Shown: positions 1-8,610 of the stretch, in pieces | Layout: every line of letters begins with the position of its first letter | How positions within the stretch are numbered: the first letter of the stretch is position 1 | Notes under the pieces: generated by a model | What the model was told of the DNA's origin: nothing | Seen by the model: only the letters and a program-made list of their open reading frames with translations | The model's database searches: none | Translations under genes and position numbers: made by a program | DNA from: Caballeronia novacaledonica | GTDB lineage: Bacteria > Pseudomonadota > Gammaproteobacteria > Burkholderiales > Burkholderiaceae | Assembly (NCBI RefSeq): GCF_900258035.1 | Contig: NZ_OGTP01000003.1 | Coordinates: 1-64,000 of the forward strand | Length of the DNA: 64,000 nt | Reading direction: 5' to 3'

Positions 1-1
1 A

Positions 2-79
2 ATCGATGATGGTTTCGTGCTGACTTGCCAGTGTCATCCGGTGAGCGAGCGGGTGGTGGTGAGTTTCGACGAGCGCTAG
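2..79 (+). CDS. paaE: PaaE, 3' end only (phenylacetyl-CoA epoxidase reductase subunit)
   Basis: The window opens inside a reading frame that encodes 25 residues ending CQCHPVSERVVVSFDER and then stops. This matches the C-terminal end of the plant-type 2Fe-2S ferredoxin domain of PaaE, the reductase that passes electrons from NADPH to the PaaABC phenylacetyl-CoA epoxidase; the last cysteines of the cluster are visible. A terminator follows at once, so paaE is the last gene of its operon. The DUF1835 and TetR genes downstream occur in the same order beside the paa genes in Burkholderia, which supports the call. Only the tail is present, so the identity rests on this short match and the context. 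Confidence 0.75.
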   Translation: MDDGFVLTCQCHPVSERVVVSFDER

Positions 80-113
80 ATCACAGCCGGCCGTCACTCG
101 ATTCGCGTAAACT

Positions 114-140
114 AGGACCGCTCACCCGAGCGGTCCTTTC
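114..140 (+). terminator. Rho-independent terminator after paaE
   Basis: A perfect 9-bp stem (AGGACCGCT / AGCGGTCCT) with a 6-nt loop is followed by a T-rich run. It sits between the paaE stop codon and the next gene, so the paa operon probably ends here. Confidence 0.8.
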
Positions 141-163
141 GTCTTTCCGGCATCCCGACACCG

Positions 164-964
164 ATGAACATGATTCACGTCACGAATGGCGATTGCGCGG
201 CCCAATCGCTCACGGACGCGCTGCGGCGCGCGGAACGCGACGAGCGCGTCATCGTGCTGCGCGACGATCTCGCCGTCGGTCCGATCAGGGACATCGACGA
301 ATCGCCGCTCGTGCGCGCCACGTTCTGGCGTCAGGTCATGAACAGCGCCGTCGACTTCGAAGGCGAACTCGAAGAACAGCAAGCATTGTTCGGCCGCCTC
401 GCGCGCGGCGACGATCAAATCGTCGTATGGCACGGCCAGAGCGCCAGCGATCAGCTCACCCTGCGACGCGTCGCCTATCACCTGCGCAATGCGCCGCAGC
501 GTCTGAACGAAGCAAAGCTCACGCACGACGATCTGACGATTGCCGCCGACGAAAGCGATCCCGAACGCGTCGGCCGCGCCGACCGTGCGACGGCCGTCGG
601 CATGTTTTCGCCGAAGCAACTGCTCGCGAAGCTGCCGACCGCCGCGCCGATTTCCGTGCTGCGTATCAGCCGGCTCGCGCTCGAATGGCAGGAAGCGAAA
701 TACGCGAACGCGGAAACGCGCCGCCTGCGCGACAACATGCTCGTTTCGGGAACGTGGATCGACATCGACGAAGCCTTGCTCGACCTCGCCGGTCCCGAAT
801 GGAAACCGGCGCGCGAGATCGCCGGCGCGGCGATGGCGCAGCGCTTCGATTTCATGCTTTCCGATGCGGTCGCATTCTGGCGCTGCCGCGAACTCGTCAC
901 ATCGGGACGGCTTAAAATCCGCGGCACGCCGTCCGAAATCAGTCAGGCCGAACTGCGCCGCTGA
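164..964 (+). CDS. DUF1835 domain-containing protein
   Basis: This 266-aa protein starts MNMIHVTNGDCAAQSL and has the layout of DUF1835 proteins, with the DUF1835 domain over roughly the first 120 residues and a DUF3658-like C-terminal half. It has no signal peptide or membrane segment and is presumably cytoplasmic. The biochemical role of the family is unknown. It lies between paaE and a TetR gene with 32 nt to the latter and is likely co-transcribed with it. In Burkholderia the homologous gene sits in the same place beside the phenylacetate genes, but nothing here shows it takes part in that pathway. Confidence 0.85.
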   Translation: MNMIHVTNGDCAAQSLTDALRRAERDERVIVLRDDLAVGPIRDIDESPLVRATFWRQVMNSAVDFEGELEEQQALFGRLARGDDQIVVWHGQSASDQLTLRRVAYHLRNAPQRLNEAKLTHDDLTIAADESDPERVGRADRATAVGMFSPKQLLAKLPTAAPISVLRISRLALEWQEAKYANAETRRLRDNMLVSGTWIDIDEALLDLAGPEWKPAREIAGAAMAQRFDFMLSDAVAFWRCRELVTSGRLKIRGTPSEISQAELRR

Positions 965-996
965 ATCCATAGCTAAAAGAACGCACTTTCGAACAC

Positions 997-1599
997 ATGG
1001 CCCGTACCAAAGCGCCCGATCACGAGACGCAACGCGAACAGATCCTCGAACTCGCCGCCGCGAAATTCGCCCAGACGAGCTATCCCAGCACCTCGATGGC
1101 CGATCTCGCCGCCGCGAGCGGCACGTCGAAGGCCCGCCTCTATCACTATTACGTGAGCAAGGAAGCGATCCTCTTCGACCTGCTCGACCGATACACCAAG
1201 CGGCTGATGCTGATCATCGCGGAAGTGGAAGGCGCCAGCCAGCGGCGCGGGTTAGGCGAGCGCGAGGCTTTCGCCGATCTCGTGCGCGCGTTTCTCGCAG
1301 AATACGAGACGTCGCACAGCCGGCACGTCGCGCTGCTGAACGACGTGAAGTATCTGGAAGAGGCGCAGCGCGAAATCGTCCTCGATCGTCAGCGCGACAT
1401 CGTGGCGGCGTTCGCGCGCCAGCTCGCGCGCGCTTACCCGAAACGCGCGACCAAGGACAACCAGACCGCGCTCACCATGATGGTGTTCGGCATGATCAAC
1501 TGGACGTTCACGTGGCTCAAGCCGGGCGGCAAGCTGGGATACGGCGAGTTCGCGGAACAGGTCGTCGATATGATCGAAAACGGCCTCAATGGCGACTAG
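997..1599 (+). CDS. TetR/AcrR-family regulator, probable regulator of phenylacetate genes (PaaR-like)
   Basis: This 200-aa protein has a TetR-type helix-turn-helix at about residues 12-60 (AAAKFAQTSYPSTSMADLAA, then SGTSKARLYHYY) and a variable all-helical ligand-binding C-terminal part. Length and layout are typical of one-domain TetR repressors. Its position two genes after paaE matches the TetR gene next to paaABCDE in Burkholderia, which is known as PaaR and responds to phenylacetyl-CoA. The assignment to PaaR is therefore from context, while the TetR family call is from sequence. A perfect 14-bp palindrome starts 21 nt after its stop codon and looks like a TetR operator. Confidence 0.88.
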   Translation: MARTKAPDHETQREQILELAAAKFAQTSYPSTSMADLAAASGTSKARLYHYYVSKEAILFDLLDRYTKRLMLIIAEVEGASQRRGLGEREAFADLVRAFLAEYETSHSRHVALLNDVKYLEEAQREIVLDRQRDIVAAFARQLARAYPKRATKDNQTALTMMVFGMINWTFTWLKPGGKLGYGEFAEQVVDMIENGLNGD

Positions 1600-1620
1600 A
1601 CCGATGCTGCAGCACAACAA

Positions 1621-1634
1621 ACCGACCGGTCGGT
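1621..1634. promoter_or_regulatory. Perfect palindrome, candidate TetR-type operator
   Basis: The sequence ACCGACCGGTCGGT is its own reverse complement. Palindromes of this make are common operators of TetR-family repressors. It lies just after the tetR stop codon and about 185 bp before the GNAT gene, so it could control the GNAT gene or be a remote site. It has no loop and no T-run, so it is not a terminator. Confidence 0.45.
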
Positions 1635-1819
1635 GAAACGTTGTGTTTCGGCATCATCTGTAAATACATGATTTTGCTGAAAATTCGCCATTTTCAGTAG
1701 ATATTTAGAACGCTCTACCTACGGCTTTTTAAGGGTTTTCCCGTACTCGTTTCTCCGCAATCGGCTAAAATTCGTTTTGCTTTGCAGCACGCTGCATCAC
1801 GAATGAAGGAGAAACGACC

Positions 1820-2485
1820 ATGGAACTGACCATCAACCGCACTGCCGAGCCGATCGTCGCGCACGATCAGCCGCTCAAAGACGCGCGTATGCCGGTTCTC
1901 GTTCGCGAGCTGTCGTCGGCGGATCGCGAACGTCTCCTCACGCACTTTCTCGCACTCGACGAAGACGACCGGCTTCTGCGCTTCGGGCAGATCGTGCCGG
2001 ATCACGTCATCGAGAACTATGTGCGCAACATCAACTTTTCGAACGACAAGGTGTTCGGCGTGTTCGGCGGCGCTCTGGAATTGATCGGCGTCGGCCATCT
2101 GGCCTATCTGCCCGCCGAGGGCGACAAGCGAACCGCCGAGTTCGGCGTGTCGGTGCTCGAAAGCGCGCGTGGCCGCGGCATCGGCTCGAAACTGTTCGAG
2201 CGCGCGGCCATGCGCAGCCGCAACACGCACGTTTCGGTGCTCTATATGCACTGTTTGTCGCGCAACTCGACGATGATGCACATCGCGAAAAAGTCGGGCA
2301 TGAAGATCGAATACGCCTATGGCGAAGCGGATGCCTATCTCTCGCTCGCGCCTGCCGACCAGACCAGCATCGTGGCCGAAATGCTTCAGGAGCAGGCCGC
2401 CGTGTTCGACTACGCGATCAAGCGTCAGGCGCATCGCGCGTCGCAAGTTTTTCAGGCGTTCATTCCGGCAGCGGACGCCGCGTAA
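1820..2485 (+). CDS. GNAT family N-acetyltransferase
   Basis: This 221-aa protein contains a GNAT fold. The acetyl-CoA pyrophosphate-binding loop is visible as ARGRGIGSKLFERA at about residues 115-130, preceded by the strand EFGVSVLES. The substrate is unknown. The start is supported by a good ribosome binding site (AAGGAG, 8 nt before ATG). The protein has a longer helical tail after the GNAT core than minimal family members. It is transcribed alone and faces the Lrp gene, with a shared terminator hairpin between them. Confidence 0.88.
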   Translation: MELTINRTAEPIVAHDQPLKDARMPVLVRELSSADRERLLTHFLALDEDDRLLRFGQIVPDHVIENYVRNINFSNDKVFGVFGGALELIGVGHLAYLPAEGDKRTAEFGVSVLESARGRGIGSKLFERAAMRSRNTHVSVLYMHCLSRNSTMMHIAKKSGMKIEYAYGEADAYLSLAPADQTSIVAEMLQEQAAVFDYAIKRQAHRASQVFQAFIPAADAA

Positions 2486-2531
2486 TCTTCATCAGGAACA
2501 GCGCGGGGATTGCGCTGCGAGCGAGACCAAC

Positions 2532-2557
2532 AAGGGCGGCATTGACCGCCCTTCGTC
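2532..2557. terminator. Bidirectional terminator between GNAT and Lrp genes
   Basis: A perfect 8-bp stem (AAGGGCGG / CCGCCCTT) with a short loop lies between two converging genes. A TCGTTTT run follows on the plus strand, so it mainly serves the GNAT gene. Confidence 0.65.
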
Positions 2558-2560
2558 GTT

Positions 2561-3064
2561 TTAGCGCAGCGGCAAAACCGTCGTTTCCTTGATGCGCTCG
2601 AGCGAAAAGCTCGAGCGCACATCGATCACGGACGGATGGTGCAGCAATTCGTCCTGCACGAAGCGCGAGAAGTCATCCATATCGCGGACCTGAACGCGCA
2701 ATAGAAAGTCCATCTCACCGGTCATCGCGTCGCAGGCGACGACTTCCGGCCATGAACGCACCGCTTCGCGAAACAGATCGCCGTGCGTCGGCGCTTTCGG
2801 CGTGCCCGCCGCGGCCTGCGTGCCGCCGCGCTTTTCCAGACGCACATTGATGTAGGCGAGCAGGCCGAGCCCGAGCTTCTTCGCGTCGAGCAAGGCGACA
2901 TAACCGCGAATCACGCCGATCTCTTCCAGCCGCCGAATCCGCCGCAGACACGGACTCGGCGACAGATTGACGCGATCCGCGATTTCCTGATTCGAAAGCC
3001 GCCCATTCTCCTGAAGGATGGCGAGGATTCGCCGGTCGATCGTGTCCAGTTCGGGTTCAGCCAT
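2561..3064 (-). CDS. Lrp/AsnC-family transcriptional regulator
   Basis: This 167-aa protein has an AsnC-type winged helix at residues 5-60 (LDTIDRRILAILQENGRLSN, then QEIADRVNLSPSPCLRRIRR) and a RAM ligand-binding domain after it. About 14 extra residues rich in Gly, Ala and Thr (GGTQAAAGTPKAPTHG) are inserted before the RAM domain core, which makes it slightly longer than usual. It is divergent from hpd, with 137 bp between the two starts. Lrp-type genes beside hpd commonly control tyrosine or phenylalanine breakdown, so hpd is the likely target; this is inference. Confidence 0.92.
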   Translation of the reverse strand: MAEPELDTIDRRILAILQENGRLSNQEIADRVNLSPSPCLRRIRRLEEIGVIRGYVALLDAKKLGLGLLAYINVRLEKRGGTQAAAGTPKAPTHGDLFREAVRSWPEVVACDAMTGEMDFLLRVQVRDMDDFSRFVQDELLHHPSVIDVRSSFSLERIKETTVLPLR

Positions 3065-3131
3065 TTCGTAGCTCCCTGCCGATGGAAATTGGCAGCATCG
3101 TGCGCAATCTTATGAATCGCCGATTTGTTTC

Positions 3132-3143
3132 GCAAGTTTTTGC
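3132..3143. promoter_or_regulatory. Short dyad in the lrp-hpd promoter region, possible Lrp site
   Basis: The dyad GCAA-GTTT-TTGC lies between the divergent lrp and hpd genes, about 60 bp before hpd. It is AT-rich and symmetrical like Lrp-family sites, but it is short and may be chance. Confidence 0.25.
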
Positions 3144-3201
3144 CAGCGTTGCCTGACTAAACTGTCTCCACATCGCGCCGCATCCAAATCTGGAGACATG
3201 C

Positions 3202-4305
3202 ATGACTGCAACGACCTGGGAAAATCCCGTCGGCACCGACGGCTTCGAATTCATCGAATACACCGCGCCGGACCCCGTCGCGCTCGGCAAGCTGTTCGAG
3301 CAAATGGGCTTCACCGCGATCGCGAAACATCGTCATAAGGACGTGACGCTGTATCGCCAGGGCGAAATCAACTTCATCGTCAACGCCGAGCCGGATTCCT
3401 TCGCGCAACGCTTCGCGCGTCTGCACGGTCCGTCGATCTGCGCGATCGCCTTCCGCGTCGCCGATGCCGCCAAGGCGTACAAGCGCGCGCTCGATCTCGG
3501 CGCGTGGGGCTTCGACAACAAGACCGGCCCGATGGAACTGAACATTCCGGCGATCAAGGGCATCGGCGATTCGCTGATTTACTTCGTCGATCGCTGGCGC
3601 GGCAAGAACGGCGCGCAGCCGGGCAGCATCGGCGATATCAGCATCTACGACGTCGATTTCGAGCCGATTGCCGGCGCCGAGCAGAATCCGGTCGGCCACG
3701 GACTCACCTATATCGATCATCTGACGCACAACGTGCACCGCGGCCGCATGGTCGAGTGGGCGGAGTTCTACGAGCGGCTCTTCAACTTCCGCGAAGCGCG
3801 GTATTTCGATATCGAAGGCAAGGTCACGGCGGTCAAGTCGAAGGCGATGACGTCACCGTGCGGCAAGATCCGCATTCCGATCAACGAGGAAGGCTCCGAG
3901 AACGCGGGCCAGATTCAGGAATATCTGGACGCGTATCACGGTGAAGGCATTCAGCACATCGCGCTCGGCGCGGGCGATATCTACAGCACCGTCGACGGTC
4001 TGCGCGGCGCGAACATCGCGCTGCTCGACACCATCGACACGTATTACGAACTGGTGGATCGCCGCGTGCCGGGCCACTGCGAAACGGTCGCGGAGCTGAA
4101 AAAGCGCAAGATTCTGATCGACGGAACCAAGGACGAAATCCTGCTGCAGATTTTCACGGAGAATCAGATCGGGCCGATCTTCTTCGAGATCATTCAGCGC
4201 AAGGGCAATCAGGGCTTCGGCGAAGGCAACTTCAAGGCGCTGTTCGAATCGATCGAACTGGACCAGATGCGTCGCGGCGTTCTGAAGGACACCACGGCGA
4301 ACTGA
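3202..4305 (+). CDS. hpd: 4-hydroxyphenylpyruvate dioxygenase
   Basis: The enzyme converts 4-hydroxyphenylpyruvate to homogentisate in tyrosine breakdown, using a non-haem Fe(II). It is 367 aa, the usual bacterial length, and is made of two vicinal-oxygen-chelate halves. The three metal ligands are visible: His173 in IDHLTHNV, His252 in GIQHIALG and Glu329 in FFEIIQRKG. The C-terminal FGEGNFKALFESIE motif that closes the active site is also intact. It is transcribed alone away from the lrp gene and ends at a strong terminator. Confidence 0.97.
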   Translation: MTATTWENPVGTDGFEFIEYTAPDPVALGKLFEQMGFTAIAKHRHKDVTLYRQGEINFIVNAEPDSFAQRFARLHGPSICAIAFRVADAAKAYKRALDLGAWGFDNKTGPMELNIPAIKGIGDSLIYFVDRWRGKNGAQPGSIGDISIYDVDFEPIAGAEQNPVGHGLTYIDHLTHNVHRGRMVEWAEFYERLFNFREARYFDIEGKVTAVKSKAMTSPCGKIRIPINEEGSENAGQIQEYLDAYHGEGIQHIALGAGDIYSTVDGLRGANIALLDTIDTYYELVDRRVPGHCETVAELKKRKILIDGTKDEILLQIFTENQIGPIFFEIIQRKGNQGFGEGNFKALFESIELDQMRRGVLKDTTAN

Positions 4306-4324
4306 CAAAAACGGCAGGCGTAAA

Positions 4325-4352
4325 AAAGGGACATGCATGGCATGTCCCTTTT
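4325..4352 (+). terminator. Terminator after hpd
   Basis: A perfect 12-bp stem (AAAGGGACATGC / GCATGTCCCTTT) with a 3-nt loop and flanking A and T runs. It could work on both strands, for hpd and for the small exported gene that converges on it. Confidence 0.85.
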
Positions 4353-4397
4353 GCATTTCAGCGGCCGATGCACCCCGCACCGACCGCGATGAGCGGG

Positions 4398-4607
4398 TCA
4401 GCCCGCCGTCTCGTCGTCGCTGCTTTCCGATTCGCGGCGCTTTTGAGCGCCCGCCTGAACCGACTGAACGCGCACCTGCGCGACCTGTGCAACCGACGAC
4501 GCCCCGTACGGCGAGCCATTATTCGCACGCGCGCCGCCCACCGGCGCGCTGATGGCGAAAAAGGCCGCCGAAACCATCAAGAAATTCTGGATGTGGCGTT
4601 GTTTCAT
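4398..4607 (-). CDS. Small exported protein of unknown function
   Basis: This 69-aa protein has a clear signal peptide (basic MKQRH start, hydrophobic core FLMVSAAFFAISA, likely cleavage after GGARA). The mature part is about 40 residues, rich in Gln, Val and Ser, and ends with a charged tail. A very good ribosome binding site (AAGGAG, 7 nt before ATG) shows it is a real gene. I do not recognise a family. It faces hpd and is divergent from the indolepyruvate oxidoreductase gene. Confidence 0.75.
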   Translation of the reverse strand: MKQRHIQNFLMVSAAFFAISAPVGGARANNGSPYGASSVAQVAQVRVQSVQAGAQKRRESESSDDETAG

Positions 4608-4952
4608 CGTTATCTCCTTCTAACTACACGTGTACGACCTGCTTCCGAAATTCAAACGTGCACAAAAAACCGGCACGGGATTTCCGGAAGCGACATTTTA
4701 GACAGAGATGAGCGGCAGGGTTCCGCGAATCGGTCGGATTTACACGCTGTAACACAACTCTCTCCGCGACGGTCAAATCGTCAAGGAATTGACGCAAAGC
4801 ATCGGTAAGCGAGGAATTTTTAACGGGGTTTGTCCCACTGTCTCGAAAACCCTTAGAACGGCACACTGGAATCCCGGCTCGACCGTTCACAAGACGCGAC
4901 GGCCCGAAACATGCTTTGGTGATCCCAAACCTCGGGTGGAGGAAGGCAAATA
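4608..4952. other. Intergenic region before the indolepyruvate oxidoreductase gene
   Basis: No coding frame with a ribosome binding site is visible in this 345-bp stretch. It must hold the divergent promoters of the small exported gene and of the oxidoreductase gene. I could not pick a convincing promoter or operator. Confidence 0.5.
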
Positions 4953-7900
4953 ATGAACGCCCCGCTAGACGCAGAACAAAGAGCTTCGCTAGAAGCCGCG
5001 TTGAAGTCCGTCACGCTAGACGACAAATACACGCTCGAACGCGGCCGCGCGTACATGAGCGGCATCCAGGCCCTGGTGCGCCTGCCGATGCTGCAACAGG
5101 AGCGCGACAAGGCCGCCGGCCTCAACACCGCCGGATTCATCTCCGGCTATCGCGGTTCTCCCCTCGGTGGTCTCGACCAGTCGCTCTGGAAGGCGAAGAA
5201 GCATCTCGCCGGGCATCAGGTCGTGTTTCAGCCGGGCGTGAACGAAGACCTCGCCGCCACCGCCGTGTGGGGCTCGCAGCAAGTGAACCTGTACCCGAGC
5301 GCCAAATACGACGGCGTGTTCTCGATGTGGTACGGCAAAGGCCCGGGCGTCGACCGTTCGGGCGATGTCTTCAAGCACGGCAACTCCGCCGGATCGGCGA
5401 AGCACGGCGGCGTTCTAGTGCTCGCCGGCGACGATCACGCCGCGAAATCATCGACGCTCGCGCATCAGTCCGAGCACGTTTTCAAGGCGTGCGGCTTGCC
5501 GGTGCTGTTTCCGTCGAACGTGCAGGAATATCTCGATTTCGGCCTGCACGGCTGGGCGATGTCGCGCTATTCCGGCCTGTGGGTCGCGATGAAATGCGTG
5601 ACGGATGTGGTCGAGTCGTCGGCTTCGGTGGATATCGATCCGCATCGCACGAAGATCGTGCTCCCGACCGATTTCGCGATGCCCGACGGCGGCCTGAACA
5701 TCCGCTGGCCGGATCCGCCGCTCGTGCAGGAAGCGCGTCTGCTCGACTACAAGTGGTACGCCGCGCTCGCCTACGTGCGCGCGAACAAGCTGGACCGCGT
5801 GGAAATCGATTCGCCGCATGCGCGCTTCGGCATCATGACCGGCGGCAAAGCGTATCTCGACGTGCGTCAGGCGCTGACCGATCTCGGTCTCGACGACGCG
5901 ACGTGCTCGCAAATCGGCATCCGCCTGTACAAGGTCGGCTGCGTCTGGCCGCTCGAAGCGCAAGGCGCGCACGAATTCGCGCGCGGGCTGGAAGAGATTC
6001 TGGTCGTCGAGGAAAAGCGGCAGATTCTCGAATACGCGATCAAGGAAGAACTGTACAACTGGCCGGATGCGCAACGTCCGCGCGTTTACGGCAAGTTCGA
6101 CGAAAAAGACGGCGCCGGCGGCGAATGGTCCGTGCCGATGGGCAACTGGCTTCTGCCCGCGCACTACGAACTCTCGCCCGCGATCATCGCGAAGGCTATC
6201 GCCACGCGGCTCGAAAAGTTCGACCTGCCCGCTGACGTGCGCGCCCGCATCGCGACGCGCATCGCCGTGATCGAGGCGAAGGAGCGGTCGCTCGCGCGGC
6301 CGCGTGTCGAAGCGGAGCGCAAGCCGTGGTTCTGCTCGGGCTGTCCGCACAATACGTCGACGAACGTGCCGGAAGGATCGCGCGCGATGGCGGGCATCGG
6401 CTGTCACTACATGACGGTCTGGATGGACCGCAACACGAGCACGTTCAGCCAGATGGGCGGCGAAGGCGTGGCGTGGGTCGGCCAGTCGCCGTTCTCGAAC
6501 GACAAGCACGTCTTCGCGAACCTCGGCGACGGCACGTATTTCCACTCGGGCCTGCTCGCGATCCGCGCGGCGATCGCGGCGAAGGTGAACATCACCTACA
6601 AGATTCTCTATAACGATGCCGTCGCGATGACCGGCGGACAGCCCGTCGATGGCGTGCTGACCGTGCCGCAGATCACGCATCAGCTCGCGGCGGAAGGCGC
6701 GGCGAAGATCGTCATCGTCACGGATCAGCCGGAAAAGTACACGCCGAGCGTCGGGCTTGCGCCGGGCATCGACGTGCATCATCGCGACGAACTGGACGAT
6801 ATCCAGCGTCAGTTGCGCGAGATTCCGGGCACGTCGATCCTGATCTACGACCAGACCTGCGCGACGGAAAAGCGTCGTCGTCGCAAGCGCGGCGCGTTTC
6901 CCGATCCGGCGAAGCGCGTGGTCATCAACGAAGCGGTGTGCGAAGGTTGCGGCGATTGCTCGGTGAAGTCCAACTGTTTGTCGGTGGAGCCGCTCGAAAC
7001 CGAATACGGCACGAAGCGGCAGATCAACCAGTCGACGTGCAACAAGGACTACTCCTGCCTGAACGGCTTCTGCCCGAGCTTCGTGACGGTCGAAGGCGGT
7101 CAGTTGAAGAAGCCGAAGGCGACGAGCGTCGCGGCCGATGCCATGCCCGCCGTGCCCACGCCCGAGCTTCCGGAGATCGCGCGGCCGTATGGCGTGCTGG
7201 TCACGGGCGTCGGCGGAACGGGCGTCGTGACGATTGGCGCGCTGCTCGGCATGGCGGCGCATCTGGAGCAAAAAGGCGTCACCGTGCTCGATGTCACCGG
7301 GCTCGCGCAGAAGGGCGGCGCCGTGATGAGCCATGTGCAGATCGCCAACCGTCCGGCCGACATCCACGCGACGCGTATCGCGATGGGCGAAGCGGATCTC
7401 GTCATCGGTTGCGATGCGATCGTCACCGCGAGCAACGAATGCGGCTCGCGGATGCAGCCGGATCACACGAAGGTCGTCGTGAACAGCGCGCAGACGCCGA
7501 CTGCCGAGTTCATCAAGAATCCGAACTGGAGTTTCCCGGGCGCGAGCGCGGAGGCGGATATTCGCGCGGCGGCGGGCGAGCACGTTTCGCTCGTCGATGC
7601 GAACCGCTTCGCCGTGGCGCTGATGGGCGATGCGATCTATACGAATCCGTTCGTGCTCGGCTTCGCGTGGCAGAAGGGTTGGGTGCCGCTGCGGCATGAA
7701 TCGCTGGTGCGGGCGATCGAGCTGAATGCGGTGCAGGTCGAAAAGAATCTCGCGGCGTTCGAATGGGGCCGGCGCGCGGCGCACGATCCTTCCGCTTTGA
7801 CGCGTCTCGCGCCCGGGACGCAGGATGCGGCGCCGAGCAAGGTCATCGCGCTTCACACGCCGAAGTCACTCGACGCGCTGATCGACAAGCGGCTCGACTA

Positions 7901-8525
7901 TCTCGCGCGTTATCAGAACGCGGCTTATGCGGCGCGTTATGGGCGGCTGGTGGCGTCGGTTCGTGCGGCGGAGGCCGAGCTTGGAGGCGGCGACTATTCG
8001 CTGACCGAAGCCGTCGCGAAGAATCTGCACAAGTTGATGGCTTATAAGGACGAGTACGAAGTCGCGCGCCTGTATGCCGATCCGGTGTTCATCGAGAAGA
8101 TTCGCGCGAGTTTCGAAGGCGACTGGAAGATCAAGATGCATCTCGCGCCGCCGTCTTTGTCGAAGAAGGATGCGCACGGACATCTGGTCAAGAAGCAGTA
8201 CGGCCCGTGGATGATGTCGGCGATGCGCGTGCTCGCTCGATTGAAGTTTCTGCGCGGAACGGCGCTGGATCCGTTTGGACGCACGGAAGAGCGAAAGATG
8301 GAACGCGCGCTGATCGGCGAGTACGAGGCGCTGGTGAAGGAGTTGATCGGCGGGCTCACGGCGCAGAAGCTGCCGCTCGCTGTCGAACTCGCGACGCTTC
8401 CCGACTCGATGCGCGGATATGGCCACGTCAAGGAAAACAACGTGAAGGCGGCGAAGGTGAAGTGGGAAAAGTTGCTGGCGCGTTGGCGGAGTAATGAAGG
8501 CGGGGAAAAGCGGCACGTGGCTTGA
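4953..8525 (+). CDS. Indolepyruvate ferredoxin oxidoreductase family protein (fused alpha/beta/gamma chain)
   Basis: This 1190-aa protein joins all catalytic parts of an arylpyruvate:ferredoxin oxidoreductase in one chain. It oxidatively decarboxylates indole- or phenylpyruvate to the acyl-CoA with thiamine diphosphate and iron-sulfur clusters. In order there are a pyrimidine-binding domain (about 40-220), a WFCSGCPHN motif near 460, the TPP-binding loop GDGTYFHSG near 525, a cysteine-rich cluster CEGCGDCSVKSNC near 662, and a gamma domain with a GVGGTGVVTIG nucleotide loop near 746. A strong ribosome binding site (GGAGGAA) precedes the start. Placement beside hpd and the paa genes fits aromatic amino acid breakdown to phenylacetyl-CoA. 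Confidence 0.95.
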   Translation: MNAPLDAEQRASLEAALKSVTLDDKYTLERGRAYMSGIQALVRLPMLQQERDKAAGLNTAGFISGYRGSPLGGLDQSLWKAKKHLAGHQVVFQPGVNEDLAATAVWGSQQVNLYPSAKYDGVFSMWYGKGPGVDRSGDVFKHGNSAGSAKHGGVLVLAGDDHAAKSSTLAHQSEHVFKACGLPVLFPSNVQEYLDFGLHGWAMSRYSGLWVAMKCVTDVVESSASVDIDPHRTKIVLPTDFAMPDGGLNIRWPDPPLVQEARLLDYKWYAALAYVRANKLDRVEIDSPHARFGIMTGGKAYLDVRQALTDLGLDDATCSQIGIRLYKVGCVWPLEAQGAHEFARGLEEILVVEEKRQILEYAIKEELYNWPDAQRPRVYGKFDEKDGAGGEWSVPMGNWLLPAHYELSPAIIAKAIATRLEKFDLPADVRARIATRIAVIEAKERSLARPRVEAERKPWFCSGCPHNTSTNVPEGSRAMAGIGCHYMTVWMDRNTSTFSQMGGEGVAWVGQSPFSNDKHVFANLGDGTYFHSGLLAIRAAIAAKVNITYKILYNDAVAMTGGQPVDGVLTVPQITHQLAAEGAAKIVIVTDQPEKYTPSVGLAPGIDVHHRDELDDIQRQLREIPGTSILIYDQTCATEKRRRRKRGAFPDPAKRVVINEAVCEGCGDCSVKSNCLSVEPLETEYGTKRQINQSTCNKDYSCLNGFCPSFVTVEGGQLKKPKATSVAADAMPAVPTPELPEIARPYGVLVTGVGGTGVVTIGALLGMAAHLEQKGVTVLDVTGLAQKGGAVMSHVQIANRPADIHATRIAMGEADLVIGCDAIVTASNECGSRMQPDHTKVVVNSAQTPTAEFIKNPNWSFPGASAEADIRAAAGEHVSLVDANRFAVALMGDAIYTNPFVLGFAWQKGWVPLRHESLVRAIELNAVQVEKNLAAFEWGRRAAHDPSALTRLAPGTQDAAPSKVIALHTPKSLDALIDKRLDYLARYQNAAYAARYGRLVASVRAAEAELGGGDYSLTEAVAKNLHKLMAYKDEYEVARLYADPVFIEKIRASFEGDWKIKMHLAPPSLSKKDAHGHLVKKQYGPWMMSAMRVLARLKFLRGTALDPFGRTEERKMERALIGEYEALVKELIGGLTAQKLPLAVELATLPDSMRGYGHVKENNVKAAKVKWEKLLARWRSNEGGEKRHVA

Positions 8526-8541
8526 CCGTTCGCCGTTGAAG

Positions 8542-8577
8542 AAAAAAGAGCGATTCGCGGAAGCGGATCGCTCTTTT
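8542..8577 (+). terminator. Terminator after the indolepyruvate oxidoreductase gene
   Basis: A stem with AAAGAGCGAT paired to ATCGCTCTTT, extended by weaker pairs, followed by TTTTG. It may also serve the converging minus-strand gene. Confidence 0.8.
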
Positions 8578-8610
8578 GCTTTGCGTCTAGCAGGATTTGG
8601 GGTAACGCTT

